64,000 nucleotides of DNA, from the NCBI RefSeq assembly GCF_051955275.1, contig NZ_JBQCGW010000219.1:1-64000 (forward strand). Reading direction: 5' to 3'. The notes beneath the pieces are model-generated. The model was not told the origin of the DNA, did not search any database, and saw only the letters and a list, made by a program, of their open reading frames with translations. Of the stretch, positions 51,346 through 59,196 are shown in pieces. The translations under genes and the position numbers were made by a program. The DNA is from Pseudobacter sp051955275 (GTDB taxonomy: Bacteria > Bacteroidota > Bacteroidia > Chitinophagales > Chitinophagaceae). Positions within the stretch are counted from its first letter, which is position 1. Every line of letters begins with the position of its first letter.

Positions 51346-53979
51346 ATGCAAACGATAAGAAGAGTGGCAGGAACAGAGTTACGCACCCTGTTCTACTCCC
51401 CTATTGCCTGGTTCGTCCTGGTTGTATTCCTGGTACAGTGCGGCATCGTATATTATGGTCTGCTCGATGGCATTGCCACCCAGCAGGAAATGGGAGGCGT
51501 AAGGGCCAGATTTATATCCCAGCTCATGGGACGTGTATTCGTGGGAAGAGGCGCCCTGTTCTCCAGCATCATGCAAAACCTCTACCTGTTCATTCCCCTG
51601 CTCACCATGGGACTCATCAGCCGGGAAACCAGCAGCGGTACTATCCGATTACTGTATTCCTCTCCCATTAAAGTTCGTGATATCATCCTCGGCAAATACC
51701 TCGCCATGGTGATTTACAGCCTGTTGATGGTAAGTATTGTAGCCATCTTTGTGTTCCAGGGTATGTTCCAGGTAAAAGATGTTGACAGAGGCATGCTGAT
51801 GACAAGTCTCATCGGTTTCTACCTGCTGCTCTGTACCTATTCAGCCATTGGCTTATTCATGAGCTGTCTTACTACCTACCAGATCGTGGCAGCCGTATGT
51901 ACTTTTGTTATGATCGGCATACTCGGTTATATAGGCAGCGTTTGGCAGGGTATTGAATTCGTAAGGGATATCACCTACTTCCTGAGTATTTCCGGACGTA
52001 CAGAAAAAATGCTCCGCGGTCTGCTCACCACAAAAGATGTGATCTACTTCCTGGTGATCATCTACATTTTTGTAGGGCTCAGTATCCTCAGGATCAGGTC
52101 AGGCATGGAATCCAAACCAGCTATGGTGAAACTGGGAAGATACTTTGGCGTGATAGCCATCGGTCTCTTTATCGGATATATAAGCTCCAGACCTGCACTC
52201 ATTGGTTACTACGATGCTACCAATATCCAGGCCAATACCATCCGCCCTAATGTGCAGCAGGTTATTGCCGATCTGGGCGATGCCCCGTTGGAAGTACATA
52301 CCTACAGCAACCTCATTGCCGGCACAGGCATGCTTGGTGGCGCAGAATTTCACAATACGCTGTTGAGCACCTGGGAAAACTACCAGCGTTTCAAAAAAGG
52401 TCATAACATAGACATGAAGAAAACCATCACTTACTATGACAGTACCCTCGACAATCCCTGGATGATGAGTGGTTATGAAGGTAAGAGCCTGAAAGAGATT
52501 GCAGAGCACCAGGCTAAAGTAGGTGGTATGAATATGAAAAAAGTGAAGACACCTGAAGAGATGCATAAGATACTTGATCTCAGACCCGAACTGAACAGGT
52601 TTGTGATGCAGCTGAAATACAAAGACAGGACCACCTTCCTCCGCATCTTCGACGACCAGATGATGTGGCCCAGTGAAACAGAAATTGCAGCAGCCTTTAA
52701 ACGCCTGCAATTAGCCAGGCTTCCTAAAGTTGCCTTCCTTACCGGTAATATGGAAAGAAGCATCTTCAAGAAATCAGACAGGGAATATATGAAATTGGCC
52801 AGCGCAAAAACTTTCAGGAATTCACTGCTGAACCAGGGATTCGATGTGGATACACTGAGCCTGGAAGACCGGGATGTACCCGCAGATATAGATATCCTGG
52901 TGATAGGAGATCCCAAACAGCCTTTCACTGAAGCTGCTTTTGCAAGACTGAAACAATATATCGAAAGAGGGGGTAATCTCTTCATCACCGCAGAACCCAT
53001 GAAGGACTCGCCGTTACAGCCATTACTGAAAGAGATCGGCGTGGAAATATTGCCCGGACAGATCGTTCAGGAAGACAAAGACCGCGAACCCAACCAGGTA
53101 ATGCCTGAGTTCACTGATTATGCAGCAGGCCTTTCCAAATACCTGGAAGAACTGAAGAAAGACACCAATGGGTTGAAAGTAGACATGAAAGGGGTTGCAG
53201 CCCTTCGCTATACCAACACCGGCAACTTTGATATCCATCCCCTGCTGATGAGTAAACCGAATTACACCTGGAACAGGGTGAAGGACCTTGACCCTGAGAC
53301 CATGACCAACGCAGTTGGAGGGATCAGAATGATAGGCGGCAGCGGCGAATTCGGCGGACAGGAAGAAGATGCCCCGGCAGCCTCCCTTAAACCAGCCCCT
53401 GCAAAAAACACAGTAACCCCTAAACCAGGAACAGTTACTGCCGGCCCTTCAGCACCTGCAGTGCCAGGTAACAATGCAATGGCTGACAGGAAGAAGAAGA
53501 TCGACTCTGTCAGAAAAGTTCAAACACAGCCTGCCGCGCAGACAGTAAAAAAAGTAGAAGTGATCCAAACGAGTTCACCCACAGCGGCCGTATCCGTTGG
53601 CAGGGGCGGAAGACGAGACTTCACCGGTGTGGTTTCATTCAACCCGCAGGATGGTGATGTGAAAGGACCGCTGCCTACTGCACTCAGCCTGAGCAGGAAA
53701 GTGAATGGAAAAGAACAACGCATCATTGTTGCCGGCGATGCAGACTTCATGAGGAATGGCTCCATGAATCAGGCAAACGCCATTTTTACAAATACGCTGT
53801 TCAACTACCTGACATACGGAGAATTCCCCATCGACACCTGGCGCAAATCCAGGGAAGACAATGCCCTTACAGTCAGCGCCAGTCATGTAAGCACCATGAA
53901 GCTCCTGTTCCTCTGGGTACTGCCCGCAGTACTCGTAGCATTTGCTACCATCCTGCTTATCCGTCGTAAAAGGAAATAA
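51346..53979 (+). CDS. Fused ABC-2 permease and GldG-like auxiliary protein
   Basis: An 877-residue protein. Residues about 1-245 form an ABC-2-type permease with six hydrophobic segments (WFVLVVFLVQCGIVYYGLL, LYLFIPLLTMGLISRE, and others), equivalent to GldF. Residues about 270-640 are a GldG/ABC_transp_aux domain (VQQVIADLGDAPLEVHTYSN, IDILVIGDPKQPFTEAAFAR). A low-complexity Pro/Ala/Thr/Lys-rich linker spans about 675-750, followed by FNPQDGDVKGPLPTALSLS and a final transmembrane anchor with KRK end. In gliding Bacteroidota GldF and GldG are separate genes, although fused 'Gldg family' proteins are widespread. Its ATPase is the gene 11 bp upstream. Confidence 0.9.
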   Translation: MQTIRRVAGTELRTLFYSPIAWFVLVVFLVQCGIVYYGLLDGIATQQEMGGVRARFISQLMGRVFVGRGALFSSIMQNLYLFIPLLTMGLISRETSSGTIRLLYSSPIKVRDIILGKYLAMVIYSLLMVSIVAIFVFQGMFQVKDVDRGMLMTSLIGFYLLLCTYSAIGLFMSCLTTYQIVAAVCTFVMIGILGYIGSVWQGIEFVRDITYFLSISGRTEKMLRGLLTTKDVIYFLVIIYIFVGLSILRIRSGMESKPAMVKLGRYFGVIAIGLFIGYISSRPALIGYYDATNIQANTIRPNVQQVIADLGDAPLEVHTYSNLIAGTGMLGGAEFHNTLLSTWENYQRFKKGHNIDMKKTITYYDSTLDNPWMMSGYEGKSLKEIAEHQAKVGGMNMKKVKTPEEMHKILDLRPELNRFVMQLKYKDRTTFLRIFDDQMMWPSETEIAAAFKRLQLARLPKVAFLTGNMERSIFKKSDREYMKLASAKTFRNSLLNQGFDVDTLSLEDRDVPADIDILVIGDPKQPFTEAAFARLKQYIERGGNLFITAEPMKDSPLQPLLKEIGVEILPGQIVQEDKDREPNQVMPEFTDYAAGLSKYLEELKKDTNGLKVDMKGVAALRYTNTGNFDIHPLLMSKPNYTWNRVKDLDPETMTNAVGGIRMIGGSGEFGGQEEDAPAASLKPAPAKNTVTPKPGTVTAGPSAPAVPGNNAMADRKKKIDSVRKVQTQPAAQTVKKVEVIQTSSPTAAVSVGRGGRRDFTGVVSFNPQDGDVKGPLPTALSLSRKVNGKEQRIIVAGDADFMRNGSMNQANAIFTNTLFNYLTYGEFPIDTWRKSREDNALTVSASHVSTMKLLFLWVLPAVLVAFATILLIRRKRK

Positions 53980-53988
53980 AAGAAGATC

Positions 53989-55329
53989 ATGCTATTTACC
54001 ACAGACAAACAAACGCTTGACGACCTGAATATTTTCGGGAAACATGGAAGCGACTCTCTGTTCAATATCTTCAACCGTTGCGCCACAAGAGGTGGCGCAG
54101 CGGTTCTCGAAGAGATGTTCCGCTACCCGCTTTCCGATCATGAGCCCATCAACCGCAGAAGCGCTATCATCAGTTATTTCGCCTCGCTCGATAAAGCCTA
54201 CCCCTTCCCTTCCACGCATTTCGATGCGATAGAACCATACATGGCCAACCGCGACGAGCGCACCAAGCTCACGCAGGAGAACAATACCCTTACAAGAAAG
54301 ATGGGCAACCTGATTGCACCGGACAATACCACGCAGATGATCATCAAAGGAGTATCCAGCCTGGTTGATCTCTTACAATCCTGCCGCGATTTCATGCAGG
54401 ACCTGAACATACCTGACGATCACCCATATGCGCGAGAAAAGGGAACCATCCGCAATATCCTCTACCTGCCTGTGTTTGAAACCGCACTCGGCACCAAAGG
54501 CAAACCAGGTTTTGCACAGATAGCGGATCTCGATATCACCTTCCGTTTCCGCTATCGCGAGGAAATACAAAAGCTGCTGCAACGGCTTTATCATCTGGAC
54601 CTCTACATGAGCATTGCGAAGGTGGCCAAAGAAAGGAATTTCGCCTTTGCCGATGCCCTGCCCGGTGATACACTCAGCGTAAAGCTGGAGCGCGTATTTC
54701 ATCCGGGTGTCCCAAAAGCAGTGCCCAATAATATCCGCATTCAGCCGGATGGCAATGTGATCTTCCTGACCGGGGCCAATATGGCGGGTAAATCCACTTT
54801 CATGAAATCACTCAGCATTGCCATGTTCCTGGCCCATATGGGATTCCCTGTACCCGCGGCCAGCATGGAGTTCTCCGTGATGGATGGAATTTACACCACT
54901 ATCAACCTGCCGGATAACCTGGGCATGGGAGCCAGCCATTTCTATGCCGAAGTATTACGGGTGAAGAAGATGGCAGCCGAACTGTCAGCAGGTAAAAAAC
55001 TGTTCATCGTTTTTGACGAGCTCTTCCGCGGCACCAATGTGAAAGATGCTTATGAAGCCACCATCGCAATCACCAAAGGTTTTGCGAGAAGATATAACAG
55101 TCTTTTCGTGATCTCCACCCATATCATCGAGGCAGGTGATGTGCTCAGAAAAGACACGCCTAATGTCCGCTTCGTATACCTGCCCACGCGCATGAACGGC
55201 AATATGCCTGTATATACCTATACACTGGAGGAAGGCATTACAGACGACAGGCATGGCATGATCATCATCAACAATGAAGGCATCCTCGATATCCTCGAAG
55301 CAGGCATTCAACAAACACAACCAGCATGA
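53989..55329 (+). CDS. Minimal MutS-like ATPase 1
   Basis: A 446-residue protein with only the central helical (MutS domain III-like, about residues 1-235) and ATPase domains (about 236-440). The opening FTTDKQTLDDLNIFGK and FRYPLSDHEPINRR correspond to the start of MutS domain III; Walker A is TGANMAGKST at 261-270 and Walker B is VFDELFRGTN with Asp343. The mismatch-recognition and connector domains of MutS are absent, so it is not a mismatch-repair MutS. It overlaps the next, homologous gene by 4 bp (ATGA), suggesting a coupled pair that forms a heterodimer. Family proteins of this kind have no known biochemical role. Confidence 0.88.
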   Translation: MLFTTDKQTLDDLNIFGKHGSDSLFNIFNRCATRGGAAVLEEMFRYPLSDHEPINRRSAIISYFASLDKAYPFPSTHFDAIEPYMANRDERTKLTQENNTLTRKMGNLIAPDNTTQMIIKGVSSLVDLLQSCRDFMQDLNIPDDHPYAREKGTIRNILYLPVFETALGTKGKPGFAQIADLDITFRFRYREEIQKLLQRLYHLDLYMSIAKVAKERNFAFADALPGDTLSVKLERVFHPGVPKAVPNNIRIQPDGNVIFLTGANMAGKSTFMKSLSIAMFLAHMGFPVPAASMEFSVMDGIYTTINLPDNLGMGASHFYAEVLRVKKMAAELSAGKKLFIVFDELFRGTNVKDAYEATIAITKGFARRYNSLFVISTHIIEAGDVLRKDTPNVRFVYLPTRMNGNMPVYTYTLEEGITDDRHGMIIINNEGILDILEAGIQQTQPA

Positions 55330-56621
55330 GCTTCATAACTGATAAACAAACACTGGACGACCTGGGACTGTTGGGTAAATTCAAACAACATTCAGTTTTC
55401 AGCATTTTCAATAAAGTGAAAACATCCGGCGGCGAGAGACTCCTCACTGAAATGTTCCACCAGCCCCTTTCAGATGCCGGAGCCATCAATGAAAGAAGCA
55501 AACTGTTCAGGTACTTCCAGGATGCCAGGCTACGCTTCCCCTTCGATACCGCCACATTCACGGTTGTGGAGAATTACATGAGCAGTGTGATCTCCGGTAA
55601 TGCGGTCACCAACCTGGCAGCCATTGCCCGGAAGAAATTTGCCGGCGCCTTCCTGCACGACGACCAGTACAGGCAACTGCAAAACAACCTGAGCGCCACC
55701 ATTGCCGCCCTGGTTGAAATGCGTGAGCTGGTAAATAAACTGGATATCCCCATGACCCAGGCGGCCCGCCGCATCTTTGCAGACAAAAAACTGCAATGGA
55801 TCGGAGAAACCGCTGGTACAGCCCTTTCTGTAATGAGCACATCGCGTTATGATTCACTCCTGCGTAATACCCTGCGCAAGGAAATGGAAGTATTGCTGGA
55901 TACCATCTACCATCTTGACGTATACATTGCCGTTAGTTCAGTCTCCCGCGAAAGAGGCTTTCATTATGCTACGGCATTGCCAGCTTCCGCCAATCTCATA
56001 GAAAGTTCAGCGCTCCGTCACCCCGGCCTCACCAATGGCGTGGCCAATCCTGTGCATCTCAACGGAAACTCCAACCTGCTCTTCCTCACCGGCGCCAATA
56101 TGGCCGGCAAATCCACCATCATGAAGAGTTTCGGTATTGCGGTTTACATGGGTCATATGGGTTTTCCGGTGGCAGCGGCAAATATGCGCTTCTCCATACG
56201 TGACGGACTTTATACCAGCATCAATGTACCTGACAACCTGAACATGGGTTACAGCCACTTCTACGCGGAAGTGCTCCGGGTAAAGAAAGTGGCAGAAGAG
56301 GTGAGCAGCCGCAAAAACATGATCGTGATCTTTGATGAGCTCTTCAAAGGCACTAATGTGAAAGATGCTTATGACGCCACCCTTGCCTGTACCGTTTCTT
56401 TTGCCCGGTACCGCAACTGTGCCTTCATCATTTCCACCCATATCATTGAAGTGGGTGAAGAATTGAAACAATACAGGAATATCAAGTTCGGATACATGCC
56501 TACGGTGATGAAGGGTAATACCCCCACCTATCCGTATACCCTTACGGAAGGGATCACCAGCGACAGGCAGGGCATGCTTATCATAGAAAATGAAAAAATT
56601 CTGGAAGCTCTGTACTCATGA
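55326..56621 (+). CDS. Minimal MutS-like ATPase 2
   Basis: A 431-residue paralog of the preceding gene, sharing the same start (FITDKQTLDDLGLLGK), FHQPLSDAGAINERSK, Walker A TGANMAGKST (255-264), SHFYAEVLRVKKV, Walker B IFDELFKGTNVKDAYDA and a nearly identical C-terminus (YPYTLTEGITSDRQGM). The N-terminal recognition domains of MutS are missing. The two genes look like an old tandem duplication kept for two different subunits. A terminator follows within 25 bp, marking the end of the sigma-FecR-SusCD-ABC-MutS run. Confidence 0.88.
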   Translation: MSFITDKQTLDDLGLLGKFKQHSVFSIFNKVKTSGGERLLTEMFHQPLSDAGAINERSKLFRYFQDARLRFPFDTATFTVVENYMSSVISGNAVTNLAAIARKKFAGAFLHDDQYRQLQNNLSATIAALVEMRELVNKLDIPMTQAARRIFADKKLQWIGETAGTALSVMSTSRYDSLLRNTLRKEMEVLLDTIYHLDVYIAVSSVSRERGFHYATALPASANLIESSALRHPGLTNGVANPVHLNGNSNLLFLTGANMAGKSTIMKSFGIAVYMGHMGFPVAAANMRFSIRDGLYTSINVPDNLNMGYSHFYAEVLRVKKVAEEVSSRKNMIVIFDELFKGTNVKDAYDATLACTVSFARYRNCAFIISTHIIEVGEELKQYRNIKFGYMPTVMKGNTPTYPYTLTEGITSDRQGMLIIENEKILEALYS

Positions 56622-56644
56622 TCTGTTGGCAGACCTGTTACGCT

Positions 56645-56670
56645 GGCTGACCGTTTGGTCAGCCTTTTTT
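56645..56670 (+). terminator. Terminator of the 41.0-56.6 kb operon
   Basis: GGCTGACC-GTTT-GGTCAGCC is a perfect 8-bp stem with a tetraloop, followed by six T (56665-56670). It lies 23 bp after the stop codon of the second MutS-like gene. Confidence 0.95.
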
Positions 56671-56857
56671 ATTTCAACGGTTCGAACCCTACGCATAAAC
56701 AACTGAAAAACAAACTAATAAAAAATTATTAAAAAAAACTTCGACAACGGCGCTTATATTTTTCCATACCGGTCATAAACAAATAGAGCCCCTTTCCGGG
56801 GCCACCAGGAAAGCCTGATCCTGCAAATCGAAAATCCGGGTTTTAAAATAATTGTTT

Positions 56858-57676
56858 ATGAAAAAGCTCCTGTTTTACATTCTCTTCGTTTTTGTCTCCG
56901 GTCTTTCAGCTTCAGCCCAGACCATCAACCCTTCCTGCTTCTCCAATGCGAAATGCTGGACCATCACCCGCGTTGAAAACACCACAGACGCTACCGTGGT
57001 ATACCTGCAGTTTTACACTTATAAAAGTGATTATAAATTCTTCATCAATCCCGGTATGTATATTGAACAATACAACAAAACCGGGTCTGCCAGGTATACC
57101 ATCAAAAGTTTCGACGGCCATGACCTTAACACGATGTACTCCGTAAAGCCTTTTACCACCTATTATTTTGTACTTAGATTCCAGCGGATACCTGATTACT
57201 GGGCTGATATCAATATTGCAGAGCCCGCCACAGCAGGTTACAATGCCTGGTACTGGAAATATGTATCTCTCAACAGGCCGGAATCCGAGCGCCTGAAACT
57301 GGATGATTTTCTCAGGAAGATGGTGCTTGATTTTTGCAAGGCCTTTGCCCATCCTACCAATACCCTCAGGAAATACACTTACTCCGTAAACAGGAATATG
57401 ATCAACCTGACCATGTATTATGAAGGAAATATCGTTACTGATCTGGAGTTCAGTTTCGATGGCAAACTGGTAACCGATGTTTCCGTGGTATACGATAATG
57501 ACTTTATCAATCCCTTCTCTCTCCTTACAGTGATCAGGGAATGGATCATGGAGAATGATTCTGATGGTGAAAACACGGATATGCTGGAAGAACACTTTTC
57601 CAAAACCATCCGCGAAATGACAGGCCGCCAGTTGGCAGCCGTAGCCCTCACCATCTTATGGAATACCGGAAAATGA
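56858..57676 (+). CDS. Secreted protein of unknown function
   Basis: I do not recognise this 272-residue protein. The start is ATG 56858 (MKKLLFYILF); two codons further upstream a TTG is possible. A signal peptide ends near SASAQ. The mature N-terminal half (about 20-130) is beta-rich and aromatic-rich (TTDATVVYLQFYTYKSDYKF, then YTIKSFDGHDL, TTYYFVLRFQR), like an Ig-type domain. The C-terminal half (about 140-270) is more alpha/beta. It precedes the sigma/anti-sigma/caspase genes by 63 bp on the same strand and may belong to the same unit. A TATATTTT box (56755-56762) upstream is a possible -7. Confidence 0.7.
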   Translation: MKKLLFYILFVFVSGLSASAQTINPSCFSNAKCWTITRVENTTDATVVYLQFYTYKSDYKFFINPGMYIEQYNKTGSARYTIKSFDGHDLNTMYSVKPFTTYYFVLRFQRIPDYWADINIAEPATAGYNAWYWKYVSLNRPESERLKLDDFLRKMVLDFCKAFAHPTNTLRKYTYSVNRNMINLTMYYEGNIVTDLEFSFDGKLVTDVSVVYDNDFINPFSLLTVIREWIMENDSDGENTDMLEEHFSKTIREMTGRQLAAVALTILWNTGK

Positions 57677-57704
57677 CCGCTGAATGAAAATGGGATTTTC
57701 TGAT

Positions 57705-57712
57705 TATCTTTA
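57705..57712 (+). promoter_or_regulatory. Weak candidate -7 box before the sigma gene
   Basis: TATCTTTA differs from TAnnTTTG at the last base and lies 27 bp before the ATG at 57740. No good -33 element is seen. It would allow the sigma gene to be transcribed separately from the secreted-protein gene. Confidence 0.3.
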
Positions 57713-57739
57713 GTTTATTCCTCATTTCTTCCCCTTACT

Positions 57740-58354
57740 ATGGACTGCAACGTTATCCTTCAGCCCCACATACTGGTAAAGATTTGTCAGACTGGTGAGC
57801 CGCCGGAAATGAACAGATTATTCAAATGCTTCAATGAGATCTTCTATCTCAGGTTTGAAAAATTCGCCTACAGCAATTTTTACATCCCTGAGCCTGGTCT
57901 GATCAGGGATGCATTTACAGACGGCACTGTGGCCTTTTACCTGAAAGTAAGAACCCAGGGCTTCCAGGAAAGAGGGGCCACCGTGGATACGGTACTGATG
58001 GAGTTTTGCAGAAGAAGCCTGCTGGCCCTGTTCAGGGGAGCCAAAAAGGATTGGGAGATGCATAGTTACCAGGACCCCGTAGTATTCAACCAGAGCGCTA
58101 CCGCAGACGAAGAAACGAAGGCCGCTATTGTGGAAGCGGAATTAAAGGATGCCACACTGGACAAAGCATGGCAAATGCTGGGAGAGAAATGCAGACAGAT
58201 ACTACTCTACCGGAAGATAGAGAAACGGGAATTGACGGAAATTGCAGCAAAGACCGGGCTCAGCCCCATCAGCGTGAGCGATAAAGTGCATAAATGTTTC
58301 AATAAGATCAAAGAGCTGGTGCAATCAATTAACCCGGTAAAACCACAGCATTAA
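57740..58354 (+). CDS. Divergent RNA polymerase sigma-70 family factor
   Basis: A 204-residue protein recognised mainly by region 4: CRQILLYRKIEKRELTEIAA and the HTH-like LSPISVSDKVHKCFNKIKELV (about residues 145-195), which is the pattern of ECF sigma factors. Region 2 (about 20-100) is diverged: MNRLFKCFNEIFYLRFEKFAYSNF and VDTVLMEFCRRSLLALFR. Its stop overlaps the start of the next gene (TAATG at 58352-58356), so it is translationally coupled to the TPR protein, its likely anti-sigma factor. The promoters it recognises are unknown. Confidence 0.8.
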   Translation: MDCNVILQPHILVKICQTGEPPEMNRLFKCFNEIFYLRFEKFAYSNFYIPEPGLIRDAFTDGTVAFYLKVRTQGFQERGATVDTVLMEFCRRSLLALFRGAKKDWEMHSYQDPVVFNQSATADEETKAAIVEAELKDATLDKAWQMLGEKCRQILLYRKIEKRELTEIAAKTGLSPISVSDKVHKCFNKIKELVQSINPVKPQH

Positions 58355-59151
58355 TGGACATTACAATACAACAACAGGAAAATATACAGCGCTACCTCGA
58401 TGGAGAGCTGGACGCAGCAGCAGCCGGAGCATTTCTCCGGGAAGTGGAAGCGGACAAGAACCTGGCACAGGCACTGGACATTGCCACGCAGATCCGGAAT
58501 GCCCCCTTCCTGCTGGTACAACATGAAGATGCAGCCGCCATCCGCGCCATGGCCATCCAAGCCGGAGAGGAATGGGAAAACGAAAGAAAAGCAGTTGCAG
58601 CCGCTCCCGTTAAAAAAATGAATATCCGGAGAATGTACTGGCTGGCCGCCGCAACAATAGTAGCGCTCAGTTCCGTCTGGTTATTGTGGACACTCTCCGA
58701 AAACACGGCACCTCCTTCTCCCGATACCCTCTTCGCCAGGTATTATAAAAAGGAGCCCGCTCCACCTCAGAAGCCTGATGAACTGAGAACGGAACTGGAG
58801 CAATATGAAGCAGGTAATTATGAGCCTTTCCAGGAACTCAATATCGAAAATATTCCCAAAGGACGTGGAGCTGGCGATGATCAGCAGATAGAAGAAATGG
58901 CGCATTATTTCCGAGGGCAATCCGCTATTGAAAAAGGAAATTATGAAGATGCTGCCGTTGACCTGCAATGGGTGATCAGTAACACTACCCAAAAAGAATT
59001 ACGCGCAAAAGCAGAATGGTACCTGGCGCTGGCAATGCTGAAAAGAAATGACAGAAACGCTGCGGTTAAACTACTGGAATCCGTTGCAGGAAATGAGGCA
59101 GCGCCTCACAGGAAAGAAGCAGCAAAACTGCTGAAGCTTCTGAAGAAATAA
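58354..59151 (+). CDS. One-pass membrane anti-sigma-like protein with TPR periplasmic domain
   Basis: A 265-residue protein with a cytoplasmic N-terminus (about 1-92) that opens ENIQRYLDGELDAAAAGAFL, the helix pattern of anti-sigma factor domains but without zinc ligands. A transmembrane helix lies at about 95-114 (YWLAAATIVALSSVWLLWTL), then a proline-rich linker, and a C-terminal TPR-like region (about 180-260; AHYFRGQSAIEKGNYEDAAV, AKAEWYLALAMLKRNDRNAA). It overlaps the sigma gene by one base, the usual arrangement for a sigma/anti-sigma pair. The periplasmic TPR part faces the compartment of the caspase-like protease encoded 45 bp downstream. Confidence 0.8.
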   Translation: MDITIQQQENIQRYLDGELDAAAAGAFLREVEADKNLAQALDIATQIRNAPFLLVQHEDAAAIRAMAIQAGEEWENERKAVAAAPVKKMNIRRMYWLAAATIVALSSVWLLWTLSENTAPPSPDTLFARYYKKEPAPPQKPDELRTELEQYEAGNYEPFQELNIENIPKGRGAGDDQQIEEMAHYFRGQSAIEKGNYEDAAVDLQWVISNTTQKELRAKAEWYLALAMLKRNDRNAAVKLLESVAGNEAAPHRKEAAKLLKLLKK

Positions 59152-59196
59152 TCCGGTACCTGGTACCCTTATTTTTTTCCTTAAAACTAACTACTC

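Noticed and set aside
53989..56621. Mismatch-repair mutS
   Set aside because: The mismatch-recognition and connector domains are missing and the proteins are only about 430-446 residues, half the length of MutS.
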